A stretch of DNA of 64,000 nucleotides, from contig CASDWY010000005.1 in NCBI GenBank assembly GCA_949284985.1, forward strand, positions 62,001 through 126,000, in the 5' to 3' direction. The position numbers and the translations under genes are program-made. Origin of the DNA: an uncultured bacterium. GTDB lineage: Bacteria > Cyanobacteriota > Vampirovibrionia > Gastranaerophilales > Gastranaerophilaceae. Below the pieces are notes generated by a model, which had not been told where the DNA came from, did no database searches, and saw only the letters and a list, made by a program, of their open reading frames with translations. Position 1 is the first letter of the stretch, and each line of letters starts with the position of its first letter. Below are positions 35,710 through 43,433 of the stretch, piece by piece.

Positions 35710-36422
35710 TATTTATTTCCTCCGTTTTTGCGGTTTTGTTTGCTGTTATTTTTGTAGGGTTTGTACATAATGTCTCCGTAATCAATATTTTGGTCTTCTA
35801 GTCTTGTTTTAAGAAAACCAATATTGTCTTTTAGATATTTCTCAACAGCCTTGTCTCCAGGAATAAATTCGGCAGAAACTTTGCCTTCTTTGGAAATTTT
35901 TAATATAACAGACACGTTGTTGTCAAAATCTATTCTTGTCGGTTTTTGTGTTTGGTATGCTTCTTCAATCAAATTCATTAATGATTTTGATACTTCTGCG
36001 GATTTAAGTGATTTTGTATCAGAGTCGTTTACAACTTTTAGAAGAGTTGTTTGGAAAGATGTTTTATCTCCTTTTTCACCAATAATGTATTTTGTTTTTT
36101 CAACAAGATCATTAAAAAACAAAGCATCGTCTTTTGATATTGTCATTGAGTCATAGTTGAAAGCTGATCTTACTTTGCTTAGGCTATTGGCGTAGTTTAA
36201 AAAATTATTTTTTGGGTCATTTTGATTAGCGGACATTATTGCTAAGAGTTGGTTTTGTTCGTTAATGCCTAAATTTATTCCATTTTGTAATAGAAGTTGG
36301 TTATATTCTTCTGAAAAGGAGGTTTTCTCATCTTTATCTTCATTTGTTTTTAATGAGGATTGTGATGTTGTTTCATTTATTTTTTCTGTGGACGATGTTG
36401 AACTAATATTCATTTTGTTCAT
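35709..36422 (-). CDS. FliK-like hook-length control protein (probable)
   Basis: A 237-residue protein with a low-complexity Ser/Thr/Asn/Lys N-terminus (about 1-40) and a compact C-terminal domain. Residues about 165-220 (including NNVSVILKISKEGKVSAEFI and LKDNIGFLKTRLEDQNI) resemble the FliK C-terminal switch domain, in which beta strands and a final helix contact FlhB. The position between fliJ and a hook/rod gene agrees. It overlaps both neighbours. Resemblance is by pattern only, and it is shorter than most FliK. Confidence 0.65.
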   Translation of the reverse strand: MNKMNISSTSSTEKINETTSQSSLKTNEDKDEKTSFSEEYNQLLLQNGINLGINEQNQLLAIMSANQNDPKNNFLNYANSLSKVRSAFNYDSMTISKDDALFFNDLVEKTKYIIGEKGDKTSFQTTLLKVVNDSDTKSLKSAEVSKSLMNLIEEAYQTQKPTRIDFDNNVSVILKISKEGKVSAEFIPGDKAVEKYLKDNIGFLKTRLEDQNIDYGDIMYKPYKNNSKQNRKNGGNK

Positions 36423-36897
36423 ACCCTTCTTTTTTTAGTGCGAGTTCTTTTTCTTTATCTTCTTTTTGTTCTTGAGTTTTTCTGAAATATTTTTGAACAG
36501 CGACTTCTGATAGTCTTTTTAATTCGGTTGCTTTTTCTTCTTCAAGATAAGCTTCTTTCATTTTTTCTTTGTGTTTTTCAAGAATTTTTACGTCTTTTTC
36601 TCTTTCAACAAGTATACTTTTTTCGTGTTCAAGTTGAGCAATTGCTTCTTGTTTTTGAGTTTCCAGTTGTTCTGCTACTTCGTATAAATGATGAAGATAG
36701 TTATCATAGCTTTCGTACATCATTGGGTCTGCGGTTCGCATGTCTTGACGTGTTTTTATAATTGTTTGATTATTTTGTTCAATTAATCCTTCAATACGTC
36801 TTACTTCTGCTTGTGCTTTTATGACTATTTGCAGTTGTTCTTCTTTTTTTCTTATTCTGAATTCAACTACTTTTTGAAGTCTGTACTTAAAGGGCAT
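36403..36897 (-). CDS. fliJ: Flagellar export chaperone FliJ
   Basis: A 164-residue, almost wholly alpha-helical coiled-coil protein with the FliJ opening PFKYRLQKVVEFRIRKKEEQ and the late charged helix LEKHKEKMKEAYLEEE. FliJ is the stalk-like cytoplasmic subunit that binds FliI/FliH and FlhA and helps load export substrates. It is the first gene of this unit; fliI, normally adjacent, is not present here. The ribosome binding site is weak (only GG about ten bases upstream). Confidence 0.85.
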   Translation of the reverse strand: MPFKYRLQKVVEFRIRKKEEQLQIVIKAQAEVRRIEGLIEQNNQTIIKTRQDMRTADPMMYESYDNYLHHLYEVAEQLETQKQEAIAQLEHEKSILVEREKDVKILEKHKEKMKEAYLEEEKATELKRLSEVAVQKYFRKTQEQKEDKEKELALKKEGYEQNEY

Positions 36898-36986
36898 ATT
36901 TTACCAAAATATTACAATTATACAAGTAACATTATGAACTAACCTTCAAAAACCTGCTACATCTATTTGTATGAGGTCTTTCTTGA

Positions 36987-37014
36987 ATTTTAATGAGTGT
37001 AAAAAAAAAGTCAA
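36987..37014 (-). promoter_or_regulatory. Promoter of the fliJ operon
   Basis: On the minus strand TTGACT (37009-37014), 16 bases, TAAAAT (36987-36992), directly after the methyltransferase stop. A second TATAAT (36917-36922), 19 bases before fliJ, lacks a -35. Neither resembles a sigma-28 or sigma-54 site. Confidence 0.6.
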
Positions 37015-37881
37015 TTATTTTATAGCTTTTATGTAGACAACGTTAGATTTAATGCTTACAGTTTTATTTTCAAGAGCTTGTTGTAGCTCGGAAATATAAT
37101 TGTCTACTTTAGGTTCATCAAAGTATGTTAAAAATTTTTCTTTCATTGTTTTGGTTCCTGGGCTTGGCGGAGTGCAAAGCCAAGATTTAACCATATTTGG
37201 TTTAATAATATAATTAGATTCAACTATTTGTTTATCAATAATTCCGTTGGAAAAACCGGCGGAGTCAAGATCTTGTGATAAGGTAGTTTCATCAAAATTT
37301 GTAAGCGGGTCTGTGTTGGAGTTTAGGCATTCGTCTTCTGCTTGCTTAAAGTCGTTATAGTCGCTTAGTGCATCTTTTGGAACTAGTTCCCAGCATCGAG
37401 TATTTGATTTAATTATAGGTTCGAATGCTGAATAAATTCCCCCAGGTTTTAATATTTTGTATATTTCTAGAAAGACTTGTTTTTTGTCTAAAATATGAAC
37501 GAGAACAGATCTCATAAGTGCTTTGTCAATTGAGTTTGCAGGTAGTTTAATATTGTTACAGTCTGAAAGTATAAAGTCATGTGGTTTGGTTATTTTATTT
37601 TTTTTTGCAAATTCACGACAAGCATTTAGGCAGTCTTCAAACTTGTCTAAAAAAAATACTTTTCCGCTGTTGTCAATAAAATCTAAAGCCCCGAAACCTA
37701 AAAGTCCTGTTCCGGTACCCAAATCTATAATTGTATCAGATTTTTTTAAGTTTGCATTATACAAGACGGCGTCTCTAACACTTAATAGCCATTTAAGAGT
37801 TTGTTGCTTTTGTTCTTCTGTCATGTAGTTAAATCTTGTTTTTAATAGCCATTTAGACCAATTTAGAGTAGCGTCAGACAT
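37015..37881 (-). CDS. Class I SAM-dependent methyltransferase, substrate unknown
   Basis: A 288-residue Rossmann-fold methyltransferase. The SAM-binding motif I is TIIDLGTGTGLLGFGALDF (about 50-68). The acidic residue that binds the ribose is in VFFLDKFEDC, then ILSDCNNIKLPANSID and the KILKPGGIYSAFEP segment. About 100 residues beyond the core presumably hold the substrate site; no family is recognisable there. AAGG precedes the ATG. It lies 20 bases after tsaB and may be the last gene of the bamA-tsaE-tsaB run. Confidence 0.88.
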   Translation of the reverse strand: MSDATLNWSKWLLKTRFNYMTEEQKQQTLKWLLSVRDAVLYNANLKKSDTIIDLGTGTGLLGFGALDFIDNSGKVFFLDKFEDCLNACREFAKKNKITKPHDFILSDCNNIKLPANSIDKALMRSVLVHILDKKQVFLEIYKILKPGGIYSAFEPIIKSNTRCWELVPKDALSDYNDFKQAEDECLNSNTDPLTNFDETTLSQDLDSAGFSNGIIDKQIVESNYIIKPNMVKSWLCTPPSPGTKTMKEKFLTYFDEPKVDNYISELQQALENKTVSIKSNVVYIKAIK

Positions 37882-37901
37882 TTTTTTCCTTGTTAATTTA
37901 G

Positions 37902-38567
37902 TTATAGTAGTGTTTTATTTGATATAGTTATGGACGGCTTTTGAAGGTATAGTGGTTTTACTTCTGCCCAATGATGAGAGCCTGTTTTTGCTTTTTTAGC
38001 TGTAAGGGCTCCAAGGTGTTTTCCAAGATTATGTGTAGCTGCGTTGTAGCATATGTTTTTAATATTTTGTTTTATGAGTAAATCGCTCATTGATTTGTCA
38101 GTTATAATCATGTGTGTTGCATCGTTTAGATGCAAATTTTCAATCGATTCGAGTTTTGCTTCTTGAATGGTATTTCCATTTTTGTCAAATTCAGCAAAAT
38201 AGCACATACCTTTTCTTGCGTCCATGATAACGATAGAGGGTTTATTTGATGAATTTAAATTAGATAAAATTTCTAACGAAGAAATTCCTATGAGAGGACA
38301 ATTAAGTTGTTGAGCCATTACTCTTGCAATTGTAAGGCAGGCTCTTATCCCAGTAAAGCTTCCCGGACCGATATTTACTCCTATTGCACTAAGATTTTGT
38401 GGGGTAAGTCCTTTTTCTTTTAAGATATTTACTAAATTTTGAACTAAAAATGCTGAATGATATTTGTCGTCAGTGCTTTCAATTATTTTTGAAACAAGTT
38501 CTTTGTCATCTTCAAAAAGTGCTATGTATGTTTTGTCTAAAGCTGTATCAAATGTTAGAAAATACAT
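37902..38567 (-). CDS. tsaB: tRNA threonylcarbamoyladenosine protein TsaB
   Basis: Partner of TsaD and TsaE in making t6A at position 37 of ANN-decoding tRNAs. The 221-residue ASKHA-fold protein opens YFLTFDTALDKTYIALFED and has the conserved GVNIGPGSFTGIRACLTIA and LIGISSLEIL. It starts one base overlapping the stop of tsaE, so the two are coupled. tsaD and tsaC are not in the window. Confidence 0.95.
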   Translation of the reverse strand: MYFLTFDTALDKTYIALFEDDKELVSKIIESTDDKYHSAFLVQNLVNILKEKGLTPQNLSAIGVNIGPGSFTGIRACLTIARVMAQQLNCPLIGISSLEILSNLNSSNKPSIVIMDARKGMCYFAEFDKNGNTIQEAKLESIENLHLNDATHMIITDKSMSDLLIKQNIKNICYNAATHNLGKHLGALTAKKAKTGSHHWAEVKPLYLQKPSITISNKTLL

Positions 38568-39031
38568 TAGTTTAAGTTCTCCAGTATTTTTTGAGCCTTG
38601 TTTCCAAAAGCTGTAAACGAAAACTTGCGCTCATTTTCATTAATATAGTCAATTTTTATTTCGATTCTTTCCAGAGGAATTACGCCTTGTGAAAATTCTG
38701 CCCATTCAGCAAAAGTTAAGTAACCATCTTTTGAATATTCTTCAAGTTCATCAATTATAGTTTTGACTCCTTCGTTTTCAAGTCTGTATAGGTCAAAATG
38801 AAAAATTGGTAATTTACCGCTATGATATTCATTTAGTATTACAAAACTTGGGCTGGTTACTTTTTGAGTAACACCAAGATATTTTGCTACGCATTTTACA
38901 AAGGCAGTTTTCCCTGCGCCGATATCTCCAAACAAACAAACAAAACATCCGTTATTATTTTCAACGAGATTGGCAAATTTTTGTGCCAGCAAGTCAGTTT
39001 GTGTAATGTTTTTGCAGACAAAAATTTTCAT
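38567..39031 (-). CDS. tsaE: tRNA threonylcarbamoyladenosine ATPase TsaE
   Basis: A 154-residue P-loop ATPase that energises the TsaB-TsaD complex. The Walker A is LFGDIGAGKTAFVK, followed by TSPSFVILNEY, FHFDLYRLE and LTFAEWAEF, all characteristic. The ATG overlaps the bamA stop by one base (TAATG on the minus strand). Confidence 0.96.
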   Translation of the reverse strand: MKIFVCKNITQTDLLAQKFANLVENNNGCFVCLFGDIGAGKTAFVKCVAKYLGVTQKVTSPSFVILNEYHSGKLPIFHFDLYRLENEGVKTIIDELEEYSKDGYLTFAEWAEFSQGVIPLERIEIKIDYINENERKFSFTAFGNKAQKILENLN

Positions 39032-40992
39032 TAATAGAACTCACCTACCCCAAAAGTGAATGCTCCTCTACGGTTTCCATCTCCAACATTAGTAAGAGGA
39101 TAGCCCCAATCAACGCTAAGAGGACCAACACCTGGTACAAAAACTCTAAGCCCTACACCAACAGAGATTGCTTCTCCAGGTCTGTTGTACATCTTATCAC
39201 TAAGAGAACTGTTAAATAGCTTACCTGCATCAGCAAAGAAAGCAAGTCTTATGTTATCCATAAACTTGATTTTTTCAATTCTATCAAGGAATAAAAGAGG
39301 AGTAAGCAACTCAGCAGAAGCCATCATAAATCCATCACCTGTACCAACTTCGCTCATACGGAAGCCTCTAATGGTATAAGGACCACCTAGTCGATATGCC
39401 ATAACTTCAGGCATATCTCCATATAATCGTCCTCCTGCTCTACCCATAATTGAGAAGCTTGATTTTTTCATTACAGGAAAATATTTTTTTATACTAGCTG
39501 TAATTTTACCATGTGTGTTGCTTATTTCATCAAGACCTATGTTTTGATCAAATCGTATAGAGGCAAGTGCACCATTACGTGGGTTTATTGCATTATCTCG
39601 TGTGTCATAAACAAGGCTTGGCGCAATTCCTATAAATAACCCACCTTCAAGTTGTTTTGCACGTTCTGCAATTGGAATATTATGTTGGTTGAAAAGTTTT
39701 TTAATTTGAGTTGAATCCCCTTCTCTTACGTCAATATTTTCTAATCCAAGAGTGATTTGACCTCTTAAAGTTTTTTCTGGATTAAGCGGTTTTGAAATTG
39801 TACCTTCTATCCCAAGACGTCTTTCTATTGCCAATGGAACTTGGTAGCTGGCATAGTCTCTGTAAAATATTTTAGATAAAAAAGAGTTATCTGTTCCTTT
39901 TAGTCTTGGTTCATAAAAGCTTAATTCCGATTGAATATTAGCACGATTTAACATTGATTGGTCGTTAAGCATAATTCCTGTACCGGTCATAACGTTTAGA
40001 GATACTCTTTGACCTAAGCCTCGGAAGTTGTTTTCTGCAAAACCAAGAGTTGCGAATAAACCTGTAACGGTATCAACACCACCACCAAGTGATAGGGTTC
40101 CTGTTCTTTGTTCTTCAACATTTATAGTTACGTCATATAAGTCTGAATCAGAGTTAGTTTTTTGGATGCTTCTTGTTACATCTTTAAATGCTTGAGTTCC
40201 ATAAAGTCTGGTAAGATCAGCTTTTATCTGATTTTCGTTGTATACTTCTCCAGGCTTTGAAAGGATGTTTCTTTCTATAACAAAGTCTTTTGTTTTTTTG
40301 TTGCCTTCTATCGCTATTGAATTAATGTGTCCTTCTTCTATTTCAAAGTTTAATATTCCATCAGGATCATCGTATACAGAGGTTACTCTAGCCAGAATAT
40401 AGCCTTTGGAGGCATAAAGCTCTTCTATATTTGTTATAGCTTGATTAATCATAATCATGTTTTGCGGTTGACCTTTGAGTGAAGAAATTGCTGCTGTTAT
40501 ATCTCCGGCACTTAAAACTTCATTTCCTTCAATCGTAAAACCAGTTATTGGGAGATTTTCTTCTACTGTAACTTTTAGTATGATGTTATTGTCGTCAACT
40601 TTTATAGGGATAGCTTTAATTTTTTCGGTAAAATATCCCATTTGATAAAGTTGTTTTAGCCCTTGTTGAACCATATCACGACTATAGATGTCTCCGGCTT
40701 GAATATTCATCATTTTTGCCATATCAGAGCTTTTTATCAATTTGTTACCATCAAATTTAATATCTTGAATATAAACTGCATTTTTTATATCTTTGTTGCT
40801 TTCTTTCTTAATTTCTTCTTCTGTTTTTAACAATTCTGGTTCTTTAAAAACAGTAGGTTCACTTACTGGTGTTTTATGGGGGGATTTTTTGAAATTCCAT
40901 AGTGCAGCACATGCTGGAGTGTAGCTTTGTATAATTAGCAAAGCCCCAAGCAGTATCCCTATAAAAGTTTTATTTTTTATGAAATTAACTAT
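39031..40992 (-). CDS. bamA: Outer-membrane assembly protein BamA (Omp85), non-canonical start
   Basis: The outer-membrane insertase. POTRA domains (three recognisable, about residues 60-280, for example FDGNKLIKSSDMAK, ITGFTIEGNEVLSAGDI and SIAIEGNKKTKDFVI) precede a 16-strand barrel with FAENNFRGLGQRVSL, AYRLGGPYTIRGF and GPLSVDWGYPL. The first canonical start is TTG at 40941, but the frame stays open upstream and encodes a good signal peptide (KNKTFIGILLGALLI ending PACAA). No ATG, GTG or TTG occurs before the stop at 41008-41010. GAGG (41002-41005) is nine bases before an ATA codon at 40990-40992, which I take as the likely start. Confidence 0.9.
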   Translation of the reverse strand: MVNFIKNKTFIGILLGALLIIQSYTPACAALWNFKKSPHKTPVSEPTVFKEPELLKTEEEIKKESNKDIKNAVYIQDIKFDGNKLIKSSDMAKMMNIQAGDIYSRDMVQQGLKQLYQMGYFTEKIKAIPIKVDDNNIILKVTVEENLPITGFTIEGNEVLSAGDITAAISSLKGQPQNMIMINQAITNIEELYASKGYILARVTSVYDDPDGILNFEIEEGHINSIAIEGNKKTKDFVIERNILSKPGEVYNENQIKADLTRLYGTQAFKDVTRSIQKTNSDSDLYDVTINVEEQRTGTLSLGGGVDTVTGLFATLGFAENNFRGLGQRVSLNVMTGTGIMLNDQSMLNRANIQSELSFYEPRLKGTDNSFLSKIFYRDYASYQVPLAIERRLGIEGTISKPLNPEKTLRGQITLGLENIDVREGDSTQIKKLFNQHNIPIAERAKQLEGGLFIGIAPSLVYDTRDNAINPRNGALASIRFDQNIGLDEISNTHGKITASIKKYFPVMKKSSFSIMGRAGGRLYGDMPEVMAYRLGGPYTIRGFRMSEVGTGDGFMMASAELLTPLLFLDRIEKIKFMDNIRLAFFADAGKLFNSSLSDKMYNRPGEAISVGVGLRVFVPGVGPLSVDWGYPLTNVGDGNRRGAFTFGVGEFY

Positions 40993-41028
40993 TGCACTAT
41001 TCCTCTGTCAGACAGTTTGTCTAATAAA

Positions 41029-41057
41029 ATTATACTTCTAAAAAAGTCATTTTCCAA
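41029..41057 (-). promoter_or_regulatory. Promoter of bamA-tsaE-tsaB
   Basis: On the minus strand TTGGAA (41052-41057), 17 bases, consensus TATAAT (41029-41034). The predicted RNA starts near 41022, with GAGG about 17 bases on, so translation is expected to start well upstream of the TTG at 40941. Confidence 0.8.
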
Positions 41058-41089
41058 TACTTAATAAATATTAACACACTTGTATTTAA

Positions 41090-41542
41090 TTAGCTATTGA
41101 TTTTTGAAGCTCTTTGTAAATCTCTTTTAATAGCTTTTTCTTTGATAGAATCTCTTTTGTCGTGAAGTTTTTTACCTTTAGCAAGTGCAATTTCTATTTT
41201 TGCCCATCCGTTTTTAATATAAAGTTCAAGCGGTACAATTGCGTAATTTTCTTTTTTTATTTTTCCGAGCATTTTAAGGATTTCTTTTTTGTTTAAGAGT
41301 AGCTTTCTCACTCTTTCTGCTTCGTGGTTATAGCGATTTCCTTGCTCATATGGACTAATATGGCAGTTATAAAGAAAGGCTTCTGTGTCTTCAATTTTTA
41401 CAAAACTATCTTTAAGATTGATAGCACCTTTCCGTATTGATTTTATTTCGGTTCCGCATAAAACTATACCTGCTTCGAACTTGTCAAAGAGTAAAAAATC
41501 ATGAAACGCTTTGCGGTTAGTTGTTATAATTTTTTTTCCCAT
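41090..41542 (-). CDS. smpB: SsrA-binding protein
   Basis: Binds tmRNA and brings it to stalled ribosomes. The 150-residue protein has the SmpB OB-fold signature: NRKAFHDFLLFDKFEAGIVL, CGTEIKSIRKGAINLKDSF, HISPYEQGNRYNHE and the basic tail GKKLHDKRDSIKEKAIKRD. The tmRNA gene is not in this window. A TGCTATAAT element ends six bases before the ATG and there is no ribosome binding site, so the message is probably leaderless. Confidence 0.97.
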   Translation of the reverse strand: MGKKIITTNRKAFHDFLLFDKFEAGIVLCGTEIKSIRKGAINLKDSFVKIEDTEAFLYNCHISPYEQGNRYNHEAERVRKLLLNKKEILKMLGKIKKENYAIVPLELYIKNGWAKIEIALAKGKKLHDKRDSIKEKAIKRDLQRASKINS

Positions 41543-41548
41543 ATACGG

Positions 41549-41557
41549 ATTATAGCA
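41549..41557 (-). promoter_or_regulatory. Extended -10 promoter for leaderless smpB
   Basis: Minus-strand TGCTATAAT (extended -10, 41549-41557) six bases before the smpB ATG; no -35 match at 16-18 bases, which an extended -10 can dispense with. Confidence 0.65.
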
Positions 41558-41572
41558 TAAAAGTTGTGTGTA

Positions 41573-42466
41573 CTAGTCCAAAATTCTAACAGAGCAATTT
41601 GAGTTAACGCTTGTATTTGAATTGTACCACGTCGGGATTGTATTATAAGAGTTTGTTGGTCTACGATTATAAGATGGACGGCAGATTGGGTTGTAAGGTC
41701 TATAAGGTAAATGATTGCAAGAACCGCAGTTGTTATAGGGAGTGTGGCGGAAACCATAAGGTATATTATAGCCGTATCTGGATATTGGAGGTGTAAATCC
41801 GGTTATATAGCCTGGACCAAAAAAAGAACCAAATACATTCTTAAGAGAATTTTTAAATCTACCGCCTCCACTAGTAGCAAATCCTGTTGAATAACCATTG
41901 CTGTTTATGCCGTTTGATATGCCTACAGTTGAGAGATCATTGCTGCCAAACCCATTTGTCCCACCCATAAAGGTTGTTAGTGCTGGTGAGCTACCTAAAT
42001 CTTGGTAGTGATTCGACGCTGTTAAAAGTGTTTGAAATCGTTCATCTGGTTTACCGCTTTGGGTTGCTCCAAGCATTTGAAACTCAAGTCTTGATAACCT
42101 ATCTTCTATGTTATCTTTTTTGTAGCTTTTTCCCAAAACTTGTTTTTCTATTTCTGCCAGTTTCTTTGATGGAATATTATAAATTTCTGATTGGTCAGTT
42201 TTTGATATTATATTTTCAACCCTCCATGCCAAGTCGGCGTTAGGAAAGGTTTGTGAGCAAACTTTTTTTTCCAGCCTTGAGAGCCGAGTGTTGATATCTT
42301 GGTTTTCATATGTTCGTTTTAGGATGATTTTTTCAAGATTTGTTATTTTAGGGTACGAATTGTAGTTTTCTTCCTGGTTTGATATCGGCTCGTAAGTTGT
42401 AAGTGTGTAGCTTTCTGCCGGAAAATGAATACAGATAAGCAATAATAATGATATAATGTATCGCAT
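41573..42466 (-). CDS. Secreted LE-repeat protein with Pro/Tyr/Asn-rich tail
   Basis: A 297-residue exported protein. A signal peptide (MRYIISLLLLICIHFPAES) is followed by repeats of a pattern built on Leu-Glu, a Gly/Lys-Tyr pair and Arg-Leu-x-Arg-Leu-Glu: INTRLSRLEKKVCSQTF (about 59-75) and IEDRLSRLEFQMLG (about 120-133), with a degenerate copy between. Similar repeats occur in secreted proteins of Cyanobacteria and relatives. The C-terminal half is Gly/Ser- then Pro/Tyr/Asn-rich with three Cys. AGGAG six bases before the ATG is paired in a long leader hairpin (42466-42520). Confidence 0.8.
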   Translation of the reverse strand: MRYIISLLLLICIHFPAESYTLTTYEPISNQEENYNSYPKITNLEKIILKRTYENQDINTRLSRLEKKVCSQTFPNADLAWRVENIISKTDQSEIYNIPSKKLAEIEKQVLGKSYKKDNIEDRLSRLEFQMLGATQSGKPDERFQTLLTASNHYQDLGSSPALTTFMGGTNGFGSNDLSTVGISNGINSNGYSTGFATSGGGRFKNSLKNVFGSFFGPGYITGFTPPISRYGYNIPYGFRHTPYNNCGSCNHLPYRPYNPICRPSYNRRPTNSYNTIPTWYNSNTSVNSNCSVRILD

Positions 42467-42520
42467 TAAACTCTCCTAATTTTTGTTATTTTAATATAAC
42501 CCTTAAAAAGGAGAGTTTAA
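42466..42520 (-). promoter_or_regulatory. Leader hairpin covering the ribosome binding site of the LE-repeat gene
   Basis: A perfect 12-base inverted repeat: TTAAACTCTCCT (42466-42477) against AGGAGAGTTTAA (42509-42520), 31-base loop. In the mRNA the downstream arm contains the AGGAG ribosome binding site and touches the start codon. A TATATA box (42528-42533) predicts a first base near 42521, so the leader is essentially just this hairpin. It may be a translational switch, a stability element or a thermometer. Confidence 0.65.
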
Positions 42521-42537
42521 ATTGCTCTATATACTAA

Positions 42538-42567
42538 AAATAAACTGTCCGGTAGGACAGTTTATTT
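42538..42567 (-). terminator. Terminator of the five-gene cluster, overlapping the last stop codon
   Basis: AAATAAACTGTCC (42538-42550), loop GGTA, GGACAGTTTATTT (42555-42567): a perfect 13-base stem followed on the minus strand by TTTTAGTATAT. The stop codon of the 42566-42889 gene is inside the stem. Confidence 0.85.
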
Positions 42568-42889
42568 AATATTTAAAAGTTCTTTGAATATTTTTGTCTA
42601 TCATTTGTTCACAAGATTGATATTCTGTTTCTATAGCTTTTAGTCGTGTTTTGTATTGTTCCATTTGCATATCCAGTTTCTTTTCAAGCAGATAAAGCCG
42701 TTCTTTTCGTTGCTCTAGTTTTTTTACTACAGGTGAATCCGGCTCAAGATCGGTTCCTACGTTTACCAAATCTGTTATTGTTCGTCCGAGATTCATTTTG
42801 GCATCTGCAATAAGTTGGACTTTGTATTCTAGATCCAATCTTTCTGCATTTAGCTGCATTAACCTTATTGTTGCTACTGCGTAACCCAT
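42566..42889 (-). CDS. Small coiled-coil protein sharing the ends of the 44324 and 45518 proteins
   Basis: A 107-residue, wholly helical protein. The N-terminus (MGYAVATIRLMQLNAERLDL) and the C-terminus (YQSCEQMIDKNIQRTFKY) follow the same pattern as the two larger paralogs (MG-x-x-A, R(F/L)-x-L-x-A-(R/E)-(K/R), and MDAVKKVIDKNVENTFKTFA), but the 200-residue middle is missing. It could be a minimal family member, a chaperone or a filament cap; none is shown. AGGTAGG precedes the ATG, five bases after the gene upstream. It is the last gene before the terminator. Confidence 0.8.
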   Translation of the reverse strand: MGYAVATIRLMQLNAERLDLEYKVQLIADAKMNLGRTITDLVNVGTDLEPDSPVVKKLEQRKERLYLLEKKLDMQMEQYKTRLKAIETEYQSCEQMIDKNIQRTFKY

Positions 42890-42894
42890 TTTAC

Positions 42895-43167
42895 CTACCT
42901 AAGTTCATTGATTTTTTTGCCTCTTAGAAACACGTGCTCATTGTTCTCAGCAATAAGTTGTTCCATTTGACGAAGTTTAAATTGTTGATAGTTAACTCTG
43001 TATTGAGCCATTTTGAGTTTTTTCTTTACTGTAAAAATGTCTTTGAGAGTAGTTGTTATTGATTTTTTAATTGATGCTATTAGATTTTGTCTTCTCAAAA
43101 AGCCTTTCGCAAAATTTGTGAAGTTGATAAATCTTTGGAGATTAGTCATCAATGTTTGTTGTAACAT
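42895..43167 (-). CDS. Small basic helical protein of unknown function
   Basis: A 90-residue Lys/Gln-rich helical protein (MLQQTLMTNLQRF to GKKINELR) without membrane segment or known motif. The later half (MAQYRVNYQQFKLRQMEQLI) is a likely coiled coil. I start it at 43167, where AAAGG lies five to six bases upstream, rather than at in-frame upstream Met codons. It is followed five bases later by the 107-residue coiled-coil gene and is probably translated from the same mRNA. Confidence 0.75.
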   Translation of the reverse strand: MLQQTLMTNLQRFINFTNFAKGFLRRQNLIASIKKSITTTLKDIFTVKKKLKMAQYRVNYQQFKLRQMEQLIAENNEHVFLRGKKINELR

Positions 43168-43274
43168 TTTTACCTTTACTTTCCACAAAGATAAACTCAT
43201 GAATATAAACACTGTTTATCTTTATTTATTGCTTAATTTCTACTGAATTGTAAATATTCTTAACATTGTTATAT

Positions 43275-43433
43275 TTACATTGGGCAGGTAAAAATAATAA
43301 TAGTTTTACCCTGTAAATTATTAATCGGTTTTTTGGGCATTTTCTTTATTAGAAATTTATCAAAACCAAGGTTTTTGAAATAAAAATTTACAATATTATC
43401 TAAGAGCCAAGAATAGAGAATTCTATGCTTCAT
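43275..43433 (-). CDS. Small basic protein (52 residues)
   Basis: A short gene accepted mainly for its excellent ribosome binding site: AGGAGG (43439-43444) five bases before ATG 43433. The product is basic and aromatic (SWLLDNIVNFYFKNLGF) and ends IIIFTCPM. It could be membrane-peripheral. A longer frame starting at 43505 would overlap the upstream gene and is less likely. It lies between the Gly/Ala-rich gene and the 90-residue gene of the same cluster. Confidence 0.55.
   Translation of the reverse strand: MKHRILYSWLLDNIVNFYFKNLGFDKFLIKKMPKKPINNLQGKTIIIFTCPM

Noticed and set aside
43283-43312. GGTAAAA/TTTTACC hairpin as a terminator
   Set aside because: It is within the small gene's coding region and lacks a following T run on the minus strand.
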